A stretch of DNA of 64,000 bases from positions 806,001 to 870,000 of the forward strand of contig JAGKQI010000059.1 of assembly GCA_018806915.1 (NCBI GenBank). The letters run 5' to 3'. Below, in pieces: positions 9,854 through 22,121 of the stretch. Every line of letters starts with the position of its first letter. The stretch's first letter is position 1. The translations under genes and the position numbers were made by a program. This DNA is from Phytophthora colocasiae (Eukaryota > Oomycota > Peronosporomycetes > Peronosporales > Peronosporaceae). The notes beneath the pieces are model-generated. The model ran no database searches and was not told where the DNA came from. It was given only the letters and a program-made list of their open reading frames with translations.

Positions 9854-11517
9854 TCAGGGAGTCCCAGGAGGTGTAGGTGGAGCAGGCGGGTTAAACTTGT
9901 TTTCGAGCCGTGGGATCTGCCGGGACGGGTGATCTGCCGGCCGATCGCGGTAATGGTTGCGCCAAGGGTCCTCCTGATCGCATTCTGCCAACGCAGAGAT
10001 CAGATCGGTGGGCTCCGGTCGGTTCAGAGTCGGCTGGGCCAGGTTAGCCATTCGGGAGGCCGATCCGGGTACCAGTATACCCGATCACGGATAGTAGGGA
10101 AGTGCAGGAAGTAGGGATCGAGCAGAAGATCGATGTCCGCCCACATCGCCCTCATCATGGGCAGGAATCGTCCCAACAGCAGCCGCCAACGTTCTCCGGT
10201 ACGGCTACGCCGTTGCCGACGCTCGAGGTAATACCGACGGAGATCAGGATCAGCTTCATACATCGCCTTCGTGATCTCGAGATAATGGGTCGATTCCCAG
10301 TAGGCCTGCAGGTGATCTGACTCGAAGGCGGCGTAGGCATCCGCGATCTGCCCCAGCAGAGTTCCAGCACGACGATGCAGACCGAGATCGAAGGTGAGGG
10401 GGGCCGGTCGGTTGCGGAGCACCTCCCAAGGTCGGGTAGCAAGTAGGGCCTGCACGTTGGGCCCAGTGATCAGGCTAACCAACCAACCGACCCCAGCTCG
10501 GGAAGGGCGATTAGCCGGTGATCTCGCTGGGTAAAGGAATCCGGGAGGTAGCAGCAACCTCTTGGACAATGTGGAGGATCATACCGACGATCGCCAAAGT
10601 TCCGACGAACATCGGATCCCACGGGAAGACATCACCAGCCGCAAACTGCCGGACGTTCGCATACCCGGGAATAGACGAGCTGATCGCGAACAGAGGAGGG
10701 TGCAGCTGGGGGCGCGGCGAGCCGCCGGGAGAGCCGCCACCCGGAGATCCCCACCGGGAGGCTCCCGCCAGCTGGACTACCCTCAGGGACCCCTGAGGAG
10801 AGGTGATCGGAGTCTGTGGGGAACTGCCGCCCGGAGGTGTCGGCTGCGCCGGAGGCGTCGATGGAGCAGGCCCCCCTTGATCACCGGATGCTGGAGGAGG
10901 ATTTCCATGCCGGCGGTGCCACGACAGCGATCGGAGTATCGTAGCCCGAAGAGCGTCGTCGGATCCAGCGCCAGAATCCTCCGCGTCATCGTCATGCTCC
11001 GGATCGGGTTTACGTTTGGACCGATCCGAGCCACCCTTCTTCGGGGAAGGTGCTTCCACGGTTACTTGCGAGGTGGCCTGGGTGCGATCTGCTTCCTCCG
11101 CATCCGGCCCAGTCGGGATCGCGGGTTCAGGACCCAGATCGAAGGGTTCTGGGCTTTCCTCGTGCTTTTCTTCGAGCTCGGTCGCCTGGGCCTGGCCACC
11201 GGGTTGGTCTCCAGCGGGAATATCAGGTGGGGCCGCGTCGTGATCGGTCGGGGGAGGCTCCGTCCGCGAGGTCTTGTGCGGGGGCGATGTAGCAGGAGAT
11301 GGGGGCGGACTGAGAGCACGTTTGACCCCCCGTTCATCTTGAGCAGCGCAGAGCCGAGACACCATTTCGGTCAGGACGTTGGTGGTCGCCATTACGTCAC
11401 CTTCTGCCCTGATCGTAGTTCTCCTGCAATGCCTGAAGACTCGCTTCTAACTCCTGCACTTCGGCATGTGTACCGATCAGATCATCCCTCTACGACAAAC
11501 AGAATATGAGTGATCAT
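9854..11517 (-). pseudogene. Antisense gene 2, unit 1 copy (frameshifted)
   Basis: Counterpart of the intact 555-residue antisense frame in unit 2 (22122-23789). In unit 1 it is broken by several one- or few-base differences, mostly in homopolymers (near 10067, 10577, 10750-10800 and 11408). The start ATG (11517) is preserved. The differences may be real mutations or long-read consensus errors. Confidence 0.7.
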
Positions 11518-11535
11518 GGTCAGGTGGAGGGGGAT

Positions 11536-12427
11536 CTAGACTATATGCGCACCTAGACGAGTGGATCGCTGTCGCTCGGCGCTGAGATCCGCCTGTGCTC
11601 TGTCGCGATCTGCGGACGCTTGGTCTCGTTCCACGAGTAGGCGATCCCGCTCCGAAGTGACTCGGTTCAGTTCGGAGTTAGCGTGGGCGAGTAGGTCACG
11701 TTCACCAGCGATACTGGTCAGGGAAGCGATCGCTCGGGCGGAGTCCGCCAAGGCTCGATCTCGCTCAGCCAGGGCCAATCGGGTGGGAGCCCCTGTCGAA
11801 GGCGTGGGGCTGGAATCCAGTTTGGAGATGTGCAAGATCAGCCGAGATCCGGTTGTAGCTGGCCTTGGCAGTGATGGAGTCTTGCTTCGCCTCAGCCAGA
11901 TCGCAAGCATGGATCCGGGCTTCCGCCTGGAGATCCTGGATCTCGTTGGTGGCTTGTTCCACCTCTTCAGTCAGACGATCCCTGTCCTCTGTAGCTCGAT
12001 CTAGGTCTGCCTGGGCAGAGTTGAGACGCCGCGCGAACTCGTCGCGTTCCGATCGGAGCTGGTGGACCTGCATACGCAATCCATCGAGATCAGAGGCTTC
12101 CTCCGCGAGATCAGCGATCTCGCGCTCCAGACTCGCAATCTCGCCCTGCTGGTCTGCCCGGAACCGCTCCATGGCGTCGACATGCGCCCGAAGTTCCATG
12201 GCTTCACGACTTAGTTGATCACGTTCGCGCACCAGGCGATCCCACCCTGGACTGCCCGGCATCGGCCCAGCCTCATCGGATGAGAGCGGGCGTGCGTGGT
12301 CTGGAGCCGGACCCGACGAACGTCGCGAGATGTCGGAATGGGGAGATGGCGGACCGTCGGGGGATCTTGGGGAATCGGGAGGTGTAGGCAAATAATCGCT
12401 CCCGGGATCACTTCCTTGCTGGCTCAT
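11536..12427 (-). CDS. Antisense gene 1, unit 1: coiled-coil protein, two overlapping frames
   Basis: First frame: ATG at 12427 (MSQQGSDPGSD…), a Pro/Ser-rich stretch, then a long charged coiled coil (RLVRERDQLSREAMELRAHV…ELRSERDEFARRLNSA-type heptads) ending at 11765. A second frame (about 11830 to 11536) continues with the same style of heptads (ALAERDRALADSARA…ERDRLLVERDQASADRD). The two are one frame step apart, identically in both units, so either a short intron or an ancestral frameshift separates them. The minus-strand frame also stays open upstream into the 3' LTR (an in-frame ATG lies at 12904), so a transcript starting in the LTR antisense direction could cover it. No known domain beyond the coiled coil; function unknown. 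Confidence 0.55.
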
Positions 12428-12541
12428 GGAGACTGGAAGGGATCCGTTGGTGGTAGTCGAAGTGTTGTCGGGGTGACTTGTGCCTTGGGCTGAAGATTGG
12501 AGAATGAGACCTGAAGTGGACCGAGACGGACCAACTTGCAG

Positions 12542-12553
12542 GCTGGGGGCGGA
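12542..12553 (+). other. Polypurine tract, unit 1
   Basis: GCTGGGGGCGGA immediately upstream of the central LTR (TGTGGTG at 12554), in the position of the plus-strand primer. It is purine-rich with two pyrimidine interruptions, so a weak but correctly placed match. Same at 24812-24823 before the third LTR. Confidence 0.5.
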
Positions 12554-13876
12554 TGTGGTGAAGCGCGGATAAGAAATCCGAGAAAAGGCAACGTCAGGCC
12601 CAGAGAGAGTCGGATCAAGCGACAGGGGCCTCTGGCGAAGCAAGATGTCAGTTGATGACCCCAGATTGCGCGAACGATGGCTGACGAATGGATCCAGATC
12701 GATGCTCGTCTGGATCTCGCCAGCGATGAATGGATGGCGTCTTGGTCGAGTGAGACTAAGTGATTGGAGAACCCGCCGTGCGGTCCCGCGTGGCGGCTCA
12801 GGGTCGGAGGAGAAAAGGGCGCCTTGCCTGAGATCGTATGAGAAGGAGATCAAGGCAGCAGAGGGTCGGGACCGGTGCGATCTATGGTGGGCCGGTGACA
12901 ACATAACCGTGAGATGTTGCCGAGGGGACCTGATGGCAGTGTTAGTCGCATGGGGAGTGGTGATCAAGTCCGGGAAGCTCAAGACCTGGAATGTCGACAA
13001 CACAGGCACGCGAGATCAAGTATGAAGGCTGCTGATCGGGATCATTGTTCAAGACGGTGGACCAAGATCGATGACCGAGATGGTTGATCGAGATCGGCTG
13101 ATCGCCAGATCGGCAGATCGAGATCGCGATCGCGATCAGGGGTTAGGTGAGATCAAGATCGAAGATCGGAGGGGCAGCTGTGTAGCCGGATGTCAGGTAA
13201 TCGTAGGATAGCAGATGAGGATGGGGCTAGTAGACATAGGAATAACCATAAACAGAATCGAATTTGCTCTGGACATCACAAGTGCCTTCATCCAAGACTG
13301 GAACCGGGAATTACATTGGCCCACCAGCATCAAGAAGGTAAGGAGAAGAGATCTAGCATAGAGGTTAATTCTGGATAATACATTGGCCAGTTTTACCCTA
13401 TCTAGTGATCTATCCTTTACGTGCGAACTACGGATCGGAAGGAATTGGCTGCTTGGCCTGACGATCTCGTCGACTCTCAACCCATCAAGACACCCGCTAT
13501 AGGAAGCGGCAAGCATCGTAAAGGAAGGGATCAGATCCCCAACATTGGACTTTTGGAAGACCTGGATCGAAGATCAGGCGACCGGATCAAGGCTCGAGTA
13601 TTCGCCTGTGACCCGGATCAACCCCTTCGAGGTAGAGTGAAGTATTCCCACGCTATCTCAAACCCCTGCGTCACCCAAGACATTCTTCTCGTCCCAAGAC
13701 ATCTTCAGAAGTTACCTGGAAGAGCGTAACCCGCCTACCGACGGGTACACAAGGTGAACACTACACGCAACAAGATCACGGATCATCGGGGGACCCCCTC
13801 CGTTAGTCGGTGTCTGGGCGCAAGTGGCGATCGCGATCGGCCTCAACCAGATTTTGGCCAGATCCGCTCCACCACA
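12554..13876 (+). repeat. Central LTR shared by units 1 and 2
   Basis: 1323 bp with the same termini. It is the 3' LTR of unit 1 and the 5' LTR of unit 2. Compared with the third LTR I see only an extra GATCGC expansion around 13120-13135. It is followed by the primer site of unit 2 (13878). Confidence 0.93.
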
Positions 13877-16204
13877 ATGGTGCGCGTGCCCGGATCTTCT
13901 GGTGACTTCGGATATCACCGTGAGTCCCAAGAAGATGTCAAGATTAAAGAAGAACAAGGGGAAGAAGTGCCTACGAAAGTTGGATCGACGGAGGCACCGA
14001 TGAAAACAGAAAGATCCACAGATCAGCAGAGTTCTGGGAGGATCTCTACTGACAGGCACGAGGCAGACCTGGATCGCAATCCAGATCTTGAAGAAAAACC
14101 TCGAATTCCTCCCAAGGCCCCTTCGAGGGCCACCGCGGATCTCGATGAGAATCGAGATCCGCACACGAGCGATAAGGAATCAGCAAAGCTGAAACCTAAT
14201 CTGCTCACCAAGTCCACTGTTGCCTCAAGATCGACCAAGAAAAGAAGATCAAGAGCACCCGGACGAAATTGAAAGCTCCAGACTCAGAGCCAGAAGACAT
14301 GATCAGCCCGGGATCGACGATTACCAAGGACGCGATCGAGCAGGCCTATTACAGGAAGATGCTAAGCGAGACCTTGCTTAACGACCCCGTTCTTACGATC
14401 ATACAAGTCCGCCAGATCGGTAACCTCACCGGCCCAGTGTCGAAACCCCGGATTAGCTTGGACCGCCTGAACGCGGTGAAGATTCTACTTGATCTACTCC
14501 GAGAAGCTGGTTTAGTAGCTGGAGAGTTCGACCCAAACTCCCTTTTGACCTGGAACTGGAAGCGATTCAATCTGCGACCCATGATCTATTCGATTCCCTC
14601 AAGATCTTGGTCGGCGAACGCCCACTGACGCCCGATCCAGGCTATCAGACTGGATCGTCATGCTACGCGTCAGCGACCTCGGAACCAGATTCCGACAGCC
14701 CGAGAAGGCTGCAACGCATGTCGTTAGGCCCCTCCGGTGCCAAATTCCTGAAATCGCGTATGAAGAAACAAGATACACGATCGGTGGCCACGAAACTGGA
14801 GGCTAAGACACCTGATCAGCAAGAAAATCGCCGGACCCGGACAGACCAGACCGCGCCGACGACTAATTCCACTGGATCGAGCAACAAGTTGGACGACTAC
14901 TTTCAAATGGCGATGGATCGTTTCTTAAAAGAACGGAATCTCGCGACACCCCGATCGCCGATCAAAGGGGAGTTGGATGTTGAAATGGAGTCCGTTACGG
15001 CCTCGGATCCGGATGCATGGGAATACGATCCGGACGATATGGGCATACCAAGTCCCGGTGGACAGATGTCGAGCCGAGTAGCGATCGCATCCGCGGCGAT
15101 CGGTCAAGGAGGATCGTCGATGATCCAGCGGGTCCGGATCTCAGCGATCTCGGATCTGAAAGATTTTGCGGGTAAAGATCTGGACGAAGATCGCGCTCGG
15201 GCCTGGATCAGTAAGGTCAAGTCAGCGTTCCAGCGTGATCAGGCTACGGAAGAAGAAAAATGCCTCACGTTTGCAGATCTGATGGTGGGACCGGCAAAGA
15301 ACTGGTACAGGCAGCTCAGTCGAACGACGAAAACCAAGTGGGCGGATCTGCTGGACAGTTTCCAGACCCAGTATTGTGGGTTGGGTATGTCGGTCGCGTC
15401 GCAATACTATCACGCTCGCAAGCGATCGGAAGAAACTCCCCTTGATTACCTCTACCGGCTCAACGTGGCGGCTTTACGTGCTAGACTGAAGATCAAGGAT
15501 GGGAGCCCTAAGGCCCGCCGGGAACATGTAGACCACTACATCGAGACATTGGGAGATCCGGAGTTAGCTGATCGGCTGACCCTGCTCCGACTGAACGACG
15601 TCGATGAACTGGAGGAGGTACTTCGTGCCCGGGAACGGGCGAAAAGCAGACAACGTAAATCTGCGTTCGGATCGAAGTACAGACAAAAGGCACCGGCCAG
15701 TGCCCCGGCGGCACCCACCCGAGCGGTGGTACGGGCGATCCAAACCCAAGATCCGAGCTCGGAATCAGAGGAAGTATCCGGATCGGACGGATCCGATTCT
15801 GAAGGCGATCTCCGGAGGATATATCTTGCCGCGTCGGAAGACAAGCAGATCGGCGCTGGGGGCGTTCCCCACCAACAGGATCAGTCGCGATCGCAGGTGA
15901 ACGCGCAAGATCGAGGCCGGATCGCGGATCGCAGGGGTATGTCAGACCACGATCGAGGTCGCTGTTCACACTGTGGATCGCGGAAGCATACGGATCTGGA
16001 CTGCTGGAGACGTCTAACCTGTGAAAAGGGCGGGAAGAGGGTCACCCAACGGATCGCTGTCTGTATACCTGCCGTGGTTGTGGGGAGATCCATGAAGCTG
16101 GAGAATGCCCCATGGAAGAATTCTACAACCAGATCCGCAAGTGGTACGACCCGACCCGACATGCCGGATTGTTCCCCGAGAAGGTGGAAAAGATGTTAAA
16201 CTAG
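13877..16204 (+). pseudogene. Gag, unit 2 copy (frameshifted)
   Basis: Nearly identical to gag of unit 1 but broken by single-base losses near 14240 (A run), 14546 (T run) and 16036, plus a substitution that removes a zinc-knuckle cysteine (CEKC to CEKG, near 16029). Its upstream part is informative: the frame is open from the LTR through an ATG at 13877 into gag, suggesting where gag normally begins. Confidence 0.8.
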
Positions 16205-16267
16205 ACGCTCGCCGGTTTGGAAACCGGTAAGAGCCGAGCGTTCTGAGTACTGCATCTATGCATATGT

Positions 16268-19200
16268 GAACAAGAAATCGAGAGATCAAGATAGGAGAAT
16301 TCGGATCTGCGCGGTAATACATGTAAGTTGCATTCGTATACTGCTAAGATCGCGAGTCTTCCCCGGATCGATGAGTTCTCTCGATCTGGTGCGGAAGTGG
16401 CTCTGGATCTCAAGGAAGGAGAGTCCAGGGGGTATTGGAAATACCACGCACCCGGAAAATGGTTCCGCCAAGCCAAGATCTCAGGCAAGATCAATCACGA
16501 AAGAGCGATCTTGCTCCTGGACACTGGCGCCGAGGTATCCATCTTGGATACCACCTTTGCTCGTAAGGTTGGGTGCCACTTTGACACTAGTCAGAGACAG
16601 GAGTGTGTTGGGATCGGTGATAATGTGTACACCACCGAGGGAAGAACGAGGATCAAGATCACGCTTGCGGGATACTTGGTCTACTTTTTCGATATTTGGA
16701 TCGGGGATCTATCCGGGCAAGATGCGATCCTGGGTATGGATTTCATGATCCCGGCTGGGGTCCGGATGGATCTTGCAAAGGGATCGATGTGCTTACCTAA
16801 TGAAGTGGGGATCCCACTTAGTGGTCGCAAGAGATTATACGGGGAGAAGGTAAGATCGGTAAAATTGGAGGAAGATCTACATATCCCAGTTGGGGGATCT
16901 GAAGAGACCGCACCGAGAGTGAAATTATCGGCGACAGAAAAATTATGGGTGACCAGAGGCGACCGATGGGTACCCACCGTGGTAAATGGACCCGGCCGAA
17001 CTCGGTATTTAGTGATCACGAATTTGAGCGAGAAAATTTTACGATTGGATCACCGATTACATGTTGGAATGGTACTTGATCAGGAAAAAGTGCCTCGATT
17101 CCCCGGGTTTGTGTCGGTTGGGTCCCGGCGCTACATGGAGTGGCAGAATCTAGCTCTAGAAGCGACTGTGGACGCAAGACCAGAACCTCAGGAATCCGTA
17201 GAGATCCCCTTACCGTCGGTCGAGCGGCCGACCTACGTTACGCCGCGATCCATACTCCGCCGAGGTGGGACGACCAAGACCGATCCTGATCCTACGCCAA
17301 TATCGACATTAGGACCTCGACTACCAACCGATGCGGCCGAAGTCAAGGTCGCATTCATCGATCCCCAACTGGATCCCATGGATACCTCACCGATTACGAT
17401 CAGTTCCGACAAGACCCCGAGTGGCGAAGCTGGGGGCGGTGAGACTGAGACGAATGAGAGCTTGCCAGATCAGGCCCCAGATCGGACAGATCAGACATGC
17501 GAAGAAGAGATCGAGGAAAAAACAGAAAAACCAGATTTTCAAATCGAGATCAAACATGAATCCGACGCCGATGCCGTCCCCAGGGTTAAAGACACCCCGA
17601 TCTTGACAGCCAAGGACGATAGGCTGCGTGATCAATCAACGGATGAACCGGATCCGACATCTCCTGAAGGGATCGAGAACGCTGATCAGACCCACTTACA
17701 CGAAAGTGGCGATTTTTCGACCGAAGATCTAGCCGATAATCTCGCAGTAGTACCAGAGATCCAGATCTCCACCACCGAAGAAGTCAGGATTGAAGATCTG
17801 CAAGTAGGGAATCCGGGATCGGCTACCCGGAGGAGATCGAGAAACTTCGACAGATTATTTGGAAGAAGCGACATCTCCTGATCGGAAAGGGAAACGCACT
17901 TCCTCCAGCGGCCAAGGGTGTTATATGCGATATCGACGTGGGTGATGCAAAGCCGATCGCACAACGAGTCCGAAAGGTGGCGCCACAGTTTCGCGAGAAA
18001 GTATCGGATCTTATCAAAGCGACTCCTAGCTGCCAAGATCATTCGGCCATCGACATCGCCATGGGCATCTCCGATCGTGGTGATCATCAAGAAGAATGGT
18101 GTAGACATCCGACTATGTATCGATTATCGGCTGGTGAACGGTCTCACAAGGCTGATGATCTACCCGATGCCTCTGATCAATGACCTGTTAGAAGATCTTG
18201 ACAAGGTTCTGTGGTATTGTTCATTAGACATGGCGAGTGGATTCTGGGTCGTATCAATGACCGATCGAGCTCGCGCGATCTCGGCTTTCATCACTCCATT
18301 TGGCCTTTTCGAGTGGAATCGCATGCCGTTCGGGCTGAAGAACGCCCCTCAGATCTATCAACGCCTTGTGGACAATGCCCTATATGGATTTCTGAAGATC
18401 TCCCAGTCCGGAGATGTGGAAGGCTCTGCGGATGTGTTCGAATCAGGGATCCCGGAAGATCCCGGTCGCCCGTCGGTGCTAGGACGGAGATCATACATCG
18501 ACGATATCTTGATCACGGCTGGATCATGGGATCAGATGTGCGATCGGGTGGAAGACCTATTGGAGGCCTGTGATAAGTGGAATCTCTCGATTAGTGTGGC
18601 AAAGAGCTTCTGGGGCATGGATAAGGTGGAATATCTCGGACACAAAGTGTCGATCGATGGATTGAGGCAAACCCGAAGGACCTGAAGTCTCTGGACGGAT
18701 CTACCATTCCCTGGATCACTCTGATCCATGCAATCGTTCCTTGGAAGTTTGAATTACTATAGTCGGTTCATCGAGGATTATGCGATCTATGCATCGGTCC
18801 TATATGAACTACGTGAGGTGGAGTTCGCAGAACTGAAGAAGCGACCAGATCTACGAAAGATCATGGATAGCATGGACCTGATCACTCAAGATCCCGTCGC
18901 GCTTAAGTCGGATCGGGATAGATCACTAGATATCCCGACTCGAAGAAGCGATAGTACACCGGATCCTGACTTGGGGGCGATGTCTTCACCCTGTTCAAGC
19001 GAGATCGGAGCCAACCTGAGCCTAGAGACTGGTGACGAGAGGTGGGGTAGGGCATACAGGGCGTTTACAGCCTTGAAGACCAAGATCGCGTCGACCCCGA
19101 TCCTTCGTCACTTCGACACGACGAAGTTACCCGTGGTGATCGTGTACGCTAGTGACTGGGCGATTTTTGCCGCACTAATGCAGGAACACGACCAGATCTA

Positions 19201-19350
19201 CCACCCGGTCGCGTTTGCCAGCCGAACCTGAAGACCAACGAGCTGAATTATAATGTTGCCGAAAAGGAGGTGTTGGCTCTACTTCGGATCTTGGATCTAC
19301 ACTACAAACTCGATCCGCGGTCGATCCGGAAAATTCCGCACCAGCTTTAG
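16268..19350 (+). pseudogene. Pol N-terminal part, unit 2 copy (frameshifted)
   Basis: Same protease, reverse transcriptase and RNase H order as unit 1. It is interrupted by single-base indels near 17826, 18020, 18664, 18693 and 19229. The catalytic motifs themselves (DTGA, LDMASGF, YIDD) are still readable in local frames. It ends at the same inversion breakpoint (about 19300) as unit 1. The gag-pol junction keeps the GTTAAAC heptamer and hairpin but has lost one spacer G. Confidence 0.8.
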
Positions 19351-21453
19351 CTTAGAAACATGGACCACTGGGAAGATATGGTAATCAGATCCCGCGATCT
19401 CCAGCTTGATCGTGAATTCGTTGAGCTTCTCTGCAACACGGAACGGGCCGTGCCAAAGGTTAGCGAGTTTACGTGCATACCCTTCCTTCACACGATCTAG
19501 GTATAGCCAAACTCGTGATCCAGCTTCGATCTGATGCGGATCGACATCTCATTGTGCCGATCGGCTCGATCTGCAATCGCCTCTCGTAGTCTAGCGTTGA
19601 CCTGCTCTCGCGACTGCTGGTAGTATCTTTGAACCCGATACCTCCACCGTCTTGGATCGCGATCGTGGCGTCTGGTCGATCCGATCGGGATCGTTGCCTC
19701 AACGTCGATCTCGGATCCCATCCATGTACCAGGTAATGAGGGTATCTCCTCGAACCCGATCGTGAGCCGTGTTAATGGCGAACGTCAGTCTCTCCGCGTA
19801 TTCATCCCAGTCCTTCTGATCGAGATCTTGAACATACATCTTGATCGCCCTAGTCGCCGTTTGCACCATCCGTTCCGCAGTCCCGTTGGCTTGCGGCCGG
19901 TAGGCCATCGTCGCCCGTTGTCGCTGCCCCAGGATCTTATTGAACGATCTGAAGAAGTCGGACATGAAACCCGGTTCTCGATCGTGCCTGATCATCTCGC
20001 TAGCACCAAATCTGCCGAACACGCATTCTTCGTAAGATTCCGCGACGGTCTGGGCCGATCGGGAGGAACTGGCCTTTGCGATCACATATCCCGTGAACAG
20101 ATCGACCCAGATCAGTAGTTCGGTGTTGCCTTTGTTGGATCTGGGCAGAGAAGGTATGTGATCCATCGCTATGATCTGGAATGGGTATGTTGCCTGCAGA
20201 TTCCCCGGCGACTCGCCCCGGATCGTGGGTCTCCCTTCCCGGTCTCACAATCTACACACTCGCCTACGTATCGCTGCACGCTCCGATATAATCCCCTCCA
20301 GTGGAAATGATCTCGGATCCGCTGATAAGTGCGTCCGATCCCCTGATGTCCTCCTTCCAGAGTCGTATGATAGTGGTGGAGGACATCCTGCTGTAGCGTT
20401 TCTGGAACTACAAGTCTCATCAGGCGATCGCGATCACCTCTTGATCTCGGCCCTGGTGGGCAGTAAAATAGCAGATCTTGTTCGTCTACCTCGTACTCGG
20501 AGGCGATCTTGGCGTAAGATCCGGATTCGGCTCGAGTAAGATCCGCGATCTGCCCAGCCAGGTACTTCTTTAGTCCTGCGACCCAGACCTCCTCGTCCTG
20601 GGCTCGCCTGATCCGATCAACCCGCATCTCCCGGATCAGTTCCTCTCGCAAGACAGCGGCGCCAGGTCGCGCTCGGGCTGCACGCGTGGCTACTGCCGAC
20701 ACTTGCACAGATCGATCTTCAACTCGAGGGATCAACACCTCATTAAGCCGATTCAGGGTGATCAGATCGCATCGATCTGCCTCATCGTGGACTTCGATCC
20801 CGCTTCCTCGCTGCAGCGCGGCACTCGCCAAGCTATCTGCGCTCCCATTCCAGTCTCTCTTCACATGGACCAGGTCGTGATCTCCCCAATTCCGCAAGTG
20901 ATCTAGCACCTTCTGTTTCAGTAGCGTCAATCCTGGCGCCTTGCAGTCGATCTCGCCCCGGACTTGTCGGATCACCATATTCGAATCGCCACAAACGACC
21001 AAACGGCGGTCCACGGTATTCCGCTTCATTGACAGTGAGGCTTTCAGCATAACCCGATCTAGCCTTGATCACCTTCCACTCTGGTAAACTCCACACGATC
21101 GCGCTGAAAGCGCCTCCTCCTCGTTTCACGCGTGCCGATCCGTCGAAACTTATAACCCACAACTCCTCGTCTGAGTCTACGGTGGGGATCGGCATCTGGA
21201 CCCGACGTTTTGGCTCCTTTCGTGGCGCGATCGCGATCAGGGCTTCGTCGATCTCCGATCTGGGCGTTATGTTAGCTGCGATCGCCCCCAGTATTTCATC
21301 CTCCCCCTTCGTACACTTCGTGATCTCGAGTGTCCACGGGGACAGAAGAGCAGACCATTGTCCCAGACGTCCTTGGAGGCCGGCAGACTTGAACAGCCAG
21401 GCAAGCGTTGAGTGTCGGGTTAGGACCTTGATCCGACGTCCCACCAACAGACT
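19303..21453 (-). pseudogene. Inverted pol segment, unit 2: archaeal-type RNase H and integrase
   Basis: Same inverted block as 7031-9185, with identical breakpoints and the same frame change inside the archaeal-type RNase H. Additional single-base losses near 19549, 19700, 19741 and 20234 split the integrase frame. The shared breakpoints show that the inversion came before the tandem arrangement (or spread with it). Confidence 0.82.
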
Positions 21454-21747
21454 GTGGATGAAGCAGATCGGCTAGATTTCGATGAGATCCTCCTTCCGGA
21501 GGACAGTTGGGTCCCAGATCTGGATGCCGACGAGTACGAGGTCGAACGGATCTCGGACATGCGAAGTGGGAAACGGACTCGCTACGGCCGGATCTATCGT
21601 GAATTCCTGGTGCACTGGGTCGGTTATGATGAACCAACTTGGGTCGACGAAGTTGATCTTAACTGTGGAGCCATACTGAGCGCGTTCCTACGTGATCATG
21701 CTAACCGAAATCGGTTTGGCGTGATGCAGTCGCACGAAGAGGTGTAG
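21454..21747 (+). pseudogene. Chromodomain tail of integrase, unit 2
   Basis: Identical in sequence to the 9186-9479 tail: 97 codons ending in TAG, with the chromodomain residues YEVERI…FLVHWVGY…W. It sits on the + strand next to the right inversion breakpoint. Confidence 0.82.
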
Positions 21748-22121
21748 ACGCAGAAAAGGCGACGGGACCGGGTCACAACGCCGAGATCGCGGATGCTGAT
21801 CTGGATGTCTATCTGGATCGGATGTGGAGATTTTATGTTTTTCGTGGAGATTTTATATTTTTCTTGTATATGCATGTGAAACTGGAGTGATTGGAAGGAA
21901 GATATGGAGATTTCGAGGATGCTAAGTGGGATCGAAACTGTGGAGTAAGTATGGAGAAGAACGCTGGTTTTTGAAGCTGGAAAGATTACGTGGAATTGAA
22001 AAGAGGCTAGGCTGGAGTCGGGATCGCGTGGCGAAGTACCGGATCGTGATAGAGAATATGTAAGCGTGCTGACCGACTCCAGGCTCAGCTGATCACCTCC
22101 GGACTGGTCGAGATCGCGGGA

